A stretch of 18,077 nucleotides of DNA, taken from contig SKTQ01000011.1 of NCBI GenBank assembly GCA_007122505.1, positions 1-18,077 of the forward strand, in the 5' to 3' direction. The notes below the pieces were generated by a model, which was not told where the DNA came from, searched no databases, and saw only the letters and a program-made list of their open reading frames with translations. Positions 13,323 to 18,077 of this stretch are shown here, piece by piece. Origin of the DNA: Bacteroidales bacterium. Lineage in GTDB: Bacteria; Bacteroidota; Bacteroidia; Bacteroidales; UBA7960. Position 1 is the stretch's first letter. Every line of letters starts with the position of its first letter. Position numbers and translations under genes: made by a program.

Positions 13323-14639
13323 ATGCAACGAACCATTTTTAAAGAACTTGAATCCTGGAAAAATAGCAATAATCGAAAAGTATTGTTAATAAGAGGAGCC
13401 AGACAAGTGGGGAAAACATATATTGTAAGGGAACTTGGCAAAACCTTTGAACACTTCCTTGAAGTAAACTTTGAATCGGAACAAGAGATAAAAGCCTTTT
13501 TTGATGGTAATCTTAACCCTGTTGATATTTGTACCAAGCTTTCTGCCTATTATAGTGTTCCTGTCATTGAAGGAGAAACCCTGGTTTTTTTTGATGAAAT
13601 ACAAGCCTGTATCCCGGCCATTCAATCGCTCAGGTACTTTTATGAAAAACTACCTGGCCTTCATTTAATTGCAGCTGGCTCACTACTCGAGTTTTCATTG
13701 GAACAGATCCCTTCCTTTGGGGTAGGAAGAATTCGTTCATTATTCTTGTACCCTTTATCATTTAATGAGTTTCTTCTGGCAGCCGGGCAACAAGGTTTGC
13801 TGCATATAAAAAATGATGCATCGCCAGCCAACCCACTACAGGAAGCTTTTCATAGAAACCTTACAGAATGGTTCAGAAAGTTCATAATAATTGGCGGAAT
13901 GCCGGAAGCAGTAAAAAAGTTTTTGGAAAAAAAAGATATCCTTGCAGCTCAAACTGTTCTTGATGATATTATAAATTCGCTTCAGGACGATTTTCTGAAA
14001 TATAAGGAACGAATTAGTATTCCACGTTTAAAAGATGTTTTTTTGTCTATCATGCATCAAACAGGCGGAAAATTCAATATAAATTCATCCTCTGCATCAG
14101 GCAACCATCAACAAAAAAAAGAGGCACTCGAAATGCTGGAAATGGCTGGATTATGTTACAAAGTATATCATAGTTCGGCAAATGGAATTCCCTTAGCTGC
14201 AGAAAGAAATGCTAAAAAGTATAAAGTGCTATTCTTTGATACGGGAATATTGCAGAGGTATCTAAAAGTGGACATCTCTGATTTTCTGATATCCAATGAA
14301 ATAAGCACCATTAACAAGGGCAATATTGCAGAGCAATTTGTAGGCCTTGAATTGATTAAATATCTGTTCCAAAGTTCCAGACCCGACCTGCATTACTGGC
14401 ACAGAGAAAAACACGGAAGCCATGCTGAAGTAGATTATGTAATTCAACTTAAGAATAAGATTTTACCCATCGAGGTAAAATCAGGGTCCCAGGGTAAGAT
14501 GCAAAGCATAAATATTTTTATAGGACAAAAAAAATCTGATTTCGGCATAAGAGTATCCATGGAAAATTTTTCCAGTTACCAAAACATCTTTGTTTTTCCT
14601 GTTTATGCTATTGACAGGTTACTCTCATTGATTGAATAG
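13323..14639 (+). CDS. AAA ATPase with DUF4143 domain
   Basis: This 438-residue protein has an N-terminal AAA_14 ATPase with Walker A GARQVGKT at 25-32, Walker B LVFFDEIQ near 87-94, and the sensor-like IAAGSLLEFSL. A conserved LYPLSFNEFL follows. The C-terminal DUF4143 part ends in a PD-(D/E)XK-type nuclease motif: GSHAEVDYVIQ then ILPIEVKSG about 15 residues later. Length and motifs are those of an intact member. The family is frequent in many copies in Bacteroidota and other gut and sediment bacteria, often in variable islands; its function is not established, although a link to DNA or RNA processing or defence is often assumed. It is cytoplasmic. It stands alone between two copies of a non-coding repeat array and near a HicAB pair, which suggests acquired DNA. 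The start ATG at 13323 fits the family's beginning. Confidence 0.92.
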   Translation: MQRTIFKELESWKNSNNRKVLLIRGARQVGKTYIVRELGKTFEHFLEVNFESEQEIKAFFDGNLNPVDICTKLSAYYSVPVIEGETLVFFDEIQACIPAIQSLRYFYEKLPGLHLIAAGSLLEFSLEQIPSFGVGRIRSLFLYPLSFNEFLLAAGQQGLLHIKNDASPANPLQEAFHRNLTEWFRKFIIIGGMPEAVKKFLEKKDILAAQTVLDDIINSLQDDFLKYKERISIPRLKDVFLSIMHQTGGKFNINSSSASGNHQQKKEALEMLEMAGLCYKVYHSSANGIPLAAERNAKKYKVLFFDTGILQRYLKVDISDFLISNEISTINKGNIAEQFVGLELIKYLFQSSRPDLHYWHREKHGSHAEVDYVIQLKNKILPIEVKSGSQGKMQSINIFIGQKKSDFGIRVSMENFSSYQNIFVFPVYAIDRLLSLIE

Positions 14640-14978
14640 CCCGCAAAAAACAAAACCTACCCCGTGCACGACTGTAAACAACAGGATGAATTCTGCATTA
14701 TATAATAATCCAATATAAACGGGCAATCTGGCCGGGATACATTATACTTTGGGATGTTTAGTGGTTTTGTGCTTGTTTTTCAGCTAAAAAGATTTCAATA
14801 AAAAAAACAATCCCTACACGCAAATCCGATCGCATTGCCTGGCTCAATAATGCGGGATGGGTAAGCCTGCAAAAAGTGTGATGGTAAAATTACTGACGGG
14901 CAGGTTGAGGGAAGCAGGAAAAAATGGCGTTGGCAGGCGAAGCTGGTTATCTTGCCTGTAAAGAGGGTTTATTGCACC
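14640..14978. other. Intergenic region between DUF4143 ATPase and HicB genes
   Basis: This 339-bp region lies between the 3' ends of two convergent genes. I see no recognisable gene or strong terminator. The part from about 14820 to 14960 is noticeably richer in G than its surroundings and could be a leftover of older inserted DNA; its longest ORF has 34 codons. Confidence 0.5.
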
Positions 14979-15329
14979 TTAAAGTTGATTTCCTGTTTCT
15001 TTAAATATGCGCTCTCTTATAGATTCAGCAACAAAGTTGTTAAGCGACATTTTATCCTGCATCGCTAATAAAGCTGCTTTTTGATGAAGCTTGGGGGAAA
15101 TTCTTACATTAAAGCTCCCCTTAAATGGCTTTTGTGGTATCTTGCCAGTTGCCTTACAATCTGCGAGATATACATCTACTGCCTCTTTAAAATCATCTTC
15201 GAGTTCATGACCTGTTTGCCCCTCAAAAGAAATTAATCCTTTAATACCAAGAACTCTTCCAAACAATAGATTATCTTCTTTGCTGTATTCAATACTTCCA
15301 GTATAGCCTTTATATTCTAAGTATTTCAT
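14979..15329 (-). CDS. hicB: HicB family antitoxin
   Basis: This 116-residue antitoxin has an N-terminal HicB fold (a degenerate RNase H-like domain, residues about 1-65, starting YKGYTGSIEYSKEDNLLFG and containing the GHELEDDFKEAVDVYL helix). The C-terminal ribbon-helix-helix, about 71-110 (SFNVRISPKLHQKAALLAM, then MSLNNFVAESIRERI), binds DNA. It neutralises the HicA mRNA interferase and represses the operon. It follows hicA with a 4-base overlap (ATGA, 15326-15329), so translation is coupled. The hicA-hicB order is the standard one. Nested dyads in front of hicA are the likely operator. The pair is complete and lies in the accessory segment between the two repeat arrays. Confidence 0.92.
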   Translation of the reverse strand: MKYLEYKGYTGSIEYSKEDNLLFGRVLGIKGLISFEGQTGHELEDDFKEAVDVYLADCKATGKIPQKPFKGSFNVRISPKLHQKAALLAMQDKMSLNNFVAESIRERIFKETGNQL

Positions 15330-15568
15330 AACTCCAATACCTCTTTAATTTGTTTTAGTTGATACTCCTTCATTATGCCGGATGGATGCGGCTTATGAAG
15401 CATTATTGGAACTCCTTCAGCATTCATAAATTTCACCCTCGAGCCTGATGTTTTTCCTTTTTTTACTTCAGTAAAATCAAAGAACCTTAAAAGCTTCACC
15501 ACTTCGTCATAATGAAAATCAGACGGCATGGTTAAAAATCGAGCTATAAGTTTCTCTTTTTTACTCAT
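15326..15568 (-). CDS. hicA: HicA family toxin (mRNA interferase)
   Basis: This 80-residue toxin of the HicA type has a small dsRBD-like fold that cleaves mRNA at the ribosome or free. The conserved block is KTSGSRVKF at 39-47 followed by IMLHKPHPSGIMKEYQLKQI from residue 55. In classical HicA the catalytic His follows Gly-Ser/Asp directly; here that place is Arg, and the conserved His residues are 58 and 61 in LHKPH, as in this subgroup. The ATG at 15568 is chosen over an in-frame TTG at 15574 because the -7 promoter box occupies 15572-15579. That box ends only three bases before the ATG, so the transcript is predicted to be leaderless. It is cytoplasmic and paired with hicB downstream. Confidence 0.9.
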   Translation of the reverse strand: MSKKEKLIARFLTMPSDFHYDEVVKLLRFFDFTEVKKGKTSGSRVKFMNAEGVPIMLHKPHPSGIMKEYQLKQIKEVLEL

Positions 15569-15571
15569 ACG

Positions 15572-15602
15572 CAAAAGTAACTATAATTAGTTGCAAAAAC
15601 AA
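15572..15602 (-). promoter_or_regulatory. Promoter of hicAB
   Basis: On the minus strand TTG (15602-15600), a 20-bp spacer and TACTTTTG (15579-15572) match the Bacteroidota promoter TTG-N19-21-TAnnTTTG in full. This is the best promoter in the window. The expected start of transcription falls on or next to the hicA ATG. Confidence 0.65.
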
Positions 15603-15610
15603 TTACTTTT
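15573..15610. promoter_or_regulatory. Nested dyads over the hicAB promoter (probable HicB operator)
   Basis: The outer arms AAAAGTAA (15573-15580) and TTACTTTT (15603-15610) are perfect inverted repeats. Between them AACTA (15579-15583) and TAGTT (15588-15592) form an inner dyad. Together they cover both promoter boxes, as expected for an autorepressor with a ribbon-helix-helix such as HicB. Confidence 0.55.
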
Positions 15611-15762
15611 TAAAAAAGGATGATATATCTCAAAACTACTTTACAGTTGATCCAGATTATCAACCTGATACCGCTCGGTGGAGCTTAAATGTTTATTTAC
15701 GGTCATGTATTCTGCGTTTCTTAGGATGTAGAATTTTGTACAATGGGTGATCACGCCAGATC

Positions 15763-15801
15763 GGATATCCTTTGATTTTTTCATTCGTGCATTCGTGGCA
15801 A
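15763..15801. repeat. Direct repeat copy 4
   Basis: This 39-bp copy is identical to copies 2, 3 and 5 by eye and preceded by ATC as in copy 2. Confidence 0.85.
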
Positions 15802-15810
15802 TTATTTTTC

Positions 15811-16018
15811 ACGGCTGTCCGGAAAAAATGCATAATGACTCCTAAACGCTGGATTTATATCATCCCTAAGGGACTTAAAAGATTGGGGGGTTGTTTTTGA
15901 TTCTACTAAGATTATGCCCCTAACGGGGCTGCCCTGATAGGGACAAAATCTTGGAAGAACGCATTAAAGGGTATGTCCAGAAGTCACGTTAGGTATAACA
16001 ATTTTGCCGGACAGCAGT
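15811..16018. repeat. 208-bp inverted-repeat element, copy 3
   Basis: This has the same length as copies 1 and 2. The left terminus reads ACGGCTGTCCGG (one mismatch to the right terminus). The nested stem carries two single-sided changes (CCTAAGGGACTT on the left and AAGTCACGTTAGG on the right) that weaken rather than restore pairing. This copy appears to be the most decayed. Confidence 0.8.
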
Positions 16019-16031
16019 CATAAATTATATC

Positions 16032-16070
16032 GGATATCCTTTGATTTTTTCATTCGTGCATTCGTGGCAA
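16032..16070. repeat. Direct repeat copy 5
   Basis: This 39-bp copy closes array 2. Beyond it the sequence stays similar to the region after copy 3 for about 22 bp. Confidence 0.85.
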
Positions 16071-16140
16071 GTTTTTTAAGCATTAAGGGTATTATATACA
16101 AAACAGAATTACGTGTTTATTCGGCCTATTGAAGTGGGAT

Positions 16141-16160
16141 TTTTCCAGATTTTTCCAGAT
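16141..16160 (+). repeat. Tandem 10-bp direct repeat upstream of a promoter box
   Basis: TTTTCCAGAT occurs twice without a gap (16141-16150, 16151-16160), preceded by a partial GAT. It ends 13 bp before the TATCTTTG box, one helical turn per unit, where an activator might bind. Confidence 0.35.
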
Positions 16161-16173
16161 GGGGATTCAATTG

Positions 16174-16181
16174 TATCTTTG
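16174..16181 (+). promoter_or_regulatory. Candidate -7 box of the helical-repeat protein gene
   Basis: TATCTTTG is a full TAnnTTTG match. There is no TTG at the usual distance upstream; the tandem 10-bp repeat lies there instead. Transcription would begin about 12 bp before the small ORF at 16199. Confidence 0.4.
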
Positions 16182-16198
16182 TAAAACAACTTATTGAA

Positions 16199-16330
16199 AT
16201 GGGCAAAATCAGTGTTCAAAAGGTCTTACATCAGTTAGTTTTGTGTTATCAATGCAGGCCTTTTGGCAAATGGAAAGCTGATATTGTTGTAAAACAATTA
16301 CTTACTGATATTTGTCGGCGCAATTTATAA
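16199..16330 (+). CDS. Possible 43-codon ORF upstream of the helical-repeat gene
   Basis: An ATG 18 bp after the TATCTTTG box opens a 43-residue frame (MGKISVQKVLHQLVLCYQC at the start, CRRNL at the end) that stops nine bases before the next gene. The product is basic with three Cys, including two close together. I recognise no family. It might be a small protein or a leader peptide coupled to the next gene, or chance; no Shine-Dalgarno is seen. Confidence 0.3.
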   Translation: MGKISVQKVLHQLVLCYQCRPFGKWKADIVVKQLLTDICRRNL

Positions 16331-16339
16331 TAATCTGTC

Positions 16340-17776
16340 ATGGGAAATATTCAGGGTTTTTCAAACCTCAGAAAAGAAATATTGAGCATTAAGCAAGTGA
16401 TTAATGCCGATAACTATCGCGAATGTAAAGACAGGCTGATTGCCATTCGACCTATGCTCTCCACGGAGAATCTAAGCAGGGAAGATCGCATGGAAATCAA
16501 CTTACTGATTGATGATTGTTTCCGGGCCATTGATTATTTGCGTGATCATGAACAAAAACAATTTGAAGAAGCATCCCGAAGTAATTTTGAGAGAATTGCT
16601 CCGCTGGTAGAGGAAGCACATGCAAAGGCATTTGATCTTGAAGACATAAGGGAAGCATGGGATTTCTGCATCGGAGTGCAGCAGGAGTTCAGGGGAGTCC
16701 GCATGAAAAAGGAATCACGGGAGTTACTTTACGGCCGTTTGCAGGAGGCATTCGACCGATTGAAGCAAAGAAAGTCTTCTCAAATGCAGGAACAGAAGCT
16801 GCAGTCTGAAAAAGAGCAAAGGGAAATGCTTCCTGATATTGAGGGGTTGGTTCAACAGGCGGAACATACGGCTGACATTTCTGAAAGCTGGCAGCAATTG
16901 ATTGATATGCAGCAAAAAATCCATGAAAAAAATCTTAGTCCAGAAGTGCGAAATAAGTTGCTTGGCAAGCTGCAGGATGCATTTACAATTTTAAAAATCA
17001 AAAGGGAGCAGGAGTCTGAATTGTTCAAAGGAGAGGCTTCCGACAATGCCATCCAAATTGAAAAAATGCTGATTGAAGGAGAGAAAGTGGCAGCTGAGTC
17101 CGAACATTTCAGGGAAGCCTTTGATATCTTAAAAAACATCCAGCAGGCTTTTCGTGAATATAAATTGCTGGCCGAAGACAGGGAATTATTGTATGGCAGA
17201 TTACAGCTTGCATTCGAAACATTGAAAGAGCGGCAGGATCTATGGTATCGTGAACGTGACAAAGAGGCTATTGAGAACTATGAAATGCTCAAACCACTTG
17301 TAGAAGCAGGTTTGGACCGTGCGCAAAAAAGCATGGAGTTTAAAAAAACGAGAGAATCGCTCAAACGCACACAGGAAAGGTTTAAGGGGATAAAGATGCG
17401 AAGTGAAGACAGGCAATCACTATACAGCAAACTCCAAAAAGCTTTTGAAATATTGAACCGGCGGCATGATGAATACCTCGCTACAAAGAAAGAGAAGATG
17501 GAATTGCAGGTAAATTATCAGTTATCGGACGTGGAATTAAAAATTGAAGAGACCTGGAAAGAAATCGCGCATGATCTATCGAGGATTATTGAATTGGAGG
17601 AGAGCGGTAACAACCCTTTGTTTCAGAACCAACACAGCAGTCCATCCCATGATATACAAAATCAGATTCTTGTTTTGAAAGCTGCTGTAGCTCACAAAGA
17701 GAAGATTCTGGAAGAATTGACAGAACAAAAGTCCAGGCTTACCGAAAAAAGAGATAAATGGCGTGAACTGGATTGA
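16340..17776 (+). CDS. Protein of five 77-residue helical repeats (coiled-coil, DUF349-like layout)
   Basis: This 478-residue cytoplasmic protein without signal peptide or membrane segment is almost entirely charged and helical. It holds five repeats with an exact 77-residue period, anchored at IDDCF (57-61), LQEAF (134-138), LQDAF (211-215), LQLAF (288-292) and LQKAF (365-369). The repeat consensus is roughly FREAxDxLxxIQQxF, a short linker, then ExRxLLYGRLQxAFExLKxR. Residues 390-478 form a separate coiled-coil tail ending EKRDKWRELD. The layout recalls DUF349 repeats, which have a similar length and helical nature, but I cannot confirm homology. The period equals eleven heptads, so a continuous coiled coil would stay in register. 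The function is unknown. It ends one base before the stop of a convergent gene. Confidence 0.8.
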   Translation: MGNIQGFSNLRKEILSIKQVINADNYRECKDRLIAIRPMLSTENLSREDRMEINLLIDDCFRAIDYLRDHEQKQFEEASRSNFERIAPLVEEAHAKAFDLEDIREAWDFCIGVQQEFRGVRMKKESRELLYGRLQEAFDRLKQRKSSQMQEQKLQSEKEQREMLPDIEGLVQQAEHTADISESWQQLIDMQQKIHEKNLSPEVRNKLLGKLQDAFTILKIKREQESELFKGEASDNAIQIEKMLIEGEKVAAESEHFREAFDILKNIQQAFREYKLLAEDRELLYGRLQLAFETLKERQDLWYRERDKEAIENYEMLKPLVEAGLDRAQKSMEFKKTRESLKRTQERFKGIKMRSEDRQSLYSKLQKAFEILNRRHDEYLATKKEKMELQVNYQLSDVELKIEETWKEIAHDLSRIIELEESGNNPLFQNQHSSPSHDIQNQILVLKAAVAHKEKILEELTEQKSRLTEKRDKWRELD

Positions 17777-17777
17777 T

Positions 17778-18077
17778 CTACATTTTTTTGATGTTTTCCA
17801 GAGGAAGACCGGTTATGGCAGAAATTTCCTCCAGGGAGTACCCCTCATTTCTCAAGTGCTGAACAAACTTTGATACCAGGGAAAGCTGACTTTTCAGAAC
17901 TTCTTCATTTTTACGAAGCAGTTTTGTTTTTTCTCTTAGCAGTTGCAGTTTTTCTTCCCTTTCCTTCTGCGTCTTTTTCTCTTCCTCTTCGATCTTTTGC
18001 AGGTATTTGCGTTCCTGGTTTTCAAAGATGATATCCAGCTCCTCTTCTACTAACAGTTGTTGGCGAAAATGATCATC
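17778..18077 (-). CDS. C-terminal part of a PD-(D/E)XK (Rpn-like) nuclease/transposase family protein
   Basis: The minus-strand frame is open from the window edge to a TAG at 17778-17780, giving 99 C-terminal residues. It begins DDHFRQQLLVEEELDIIF, continues with a long Glu/Lys coiled coil (EEEEKKTQKEREEKLQLL), and closes with a small helix-turn-helix-like end, LRNEGYSLEEISAITGLPLE, then NIKKM. Such a tail (charged coiled coil, then a GxSxEEIxxxTGL motif) is typical of Rpn/PDDEXK-2 family proteins, which are often annotated as transposases but are putative recombination-promoting nucleases. The catalytic N-terminal domain lies outside the window, so the assignment rests on the tail alone. Only one base separates it from the convergent helical-repeat gene. 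Confidence 0.55.
   Translation of the reverse strand, partial: DDHFRQQLLVEEELDIIFENQERKYLQKIEEEEKKTQKEREEKLQLLREKTKLLRKNEEVLKSQLSLVSKFVQHLRNEGYSLEEISAITGLPLENIKKM

Larger units (their letters stand above)
15763..16070. repeat. Repeat array 2: two direct repeats around one 208-bp element
   Basis: The order is DR4-core3-DR5, about 90% identical by eye to a unit of array 1 and in the same orientation. The tail after DR5 (TTTAAGCATTAAGGGTAT, ending at 16092) matches the tail of array 1, while the left flank differs. It lies between hicA and the helical-repeat protein gene. Confidence 0.9.

Noticed and set aside
14857..14961. 34-codon ORF in the gap between the ATPase and HicB genes
   Set aside because: Too short and unrecognisable; noted only because the local composition differs from the surroundings.
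13021..15762. Composite transposon or insertion sequence
   Set aside because: No transposase or integrase gene lies in or next to the segment; the arrays themselves are non-coding.
12445..16070. CRISPR array, because similar repeats alternate with other sequence
   Set aside because: The intervals are about 230 bp and nearly identical to each other, and there are no cas genes; CRISPR spacers are short and unique.

Overview
The window comes from a member of the Bacteroidota, most likely an environmental Bacteroidales or Marinilabiliales relative. The evidence is a secreted protein with a type IX secretion (T9SS) C-terminal sorting domain, a GH97 glycoside hydrolase of the SusB type, tandem FtsX-like permease architecture, an almost complete lack of Shine-Dalgarno sequences, and promoter boxes of the Bacteroidota type (TAnnTTTG, once with a well-spaced TTG upstream). 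Base composition is moderately AT-rich. No rRNA or tRNA gene was seen.

Layout. 1-2450 (+): the 3' part of a GH97 alpha-glucosidase, followed after 56 bp by a DUF2891 lipoprotein. 2485-6381 (-): a T9SS-exported aromatic repeat protein with a clear terminator, a MarC-family membrane protein and a DUF418 membrane protein. 6802-10184 (+): an orphan FtsX/MacB-type permease, a truncated HEPN gene overlapping an MNT nucleotidyltransferase (remnant of a HEPN/MNT toxin-antitoxin pair), and a small secreted protein made of six exact 16-residue repeats. 10401-12296: an ADP-ribosylglycohydrolase (+) and a WYL-domain regulator (-) that meet tail to tail with directly abutting stop codons. 12445-16070: two arrays of a non-coding repeat (39-bp direct repeats alternating with a 208-bp inverted-repeat element) bracket an accessory segment holding an AAA/DUF4143 ATPase and a HicAB toxin-antitoxin pair. 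16199-18077: a possible small leader ORF, a protein built from five helical repeats with an exact 77-residue period, and the C-terminal end of what looks like a PD-(D/E)XK (Rpn-like) nuclease/transposase gene.

How it fits together. The first part looks like ordinary chromosomal carbohydrate and envelope genes. From about 9.3 kb onward the content is accessory: toxin-antitoxin modules (one decayed), an ADP-ribose hydrolase with a likely regulator, an ATPase of a family common in variable islands, and repeats able to recombine with each other. The clearest structure not explained by protein genes is the repeat family at 12445-13020 and 15763-16070: three 208-bp cores of identical length with nested inverted repeats, each flanked on both sides by the same 39-bp sequence. 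Recombination between the two arrays would delete the ATPase/HicAB segment. All functional assignments rest on motif recognition by eye, without database searches.
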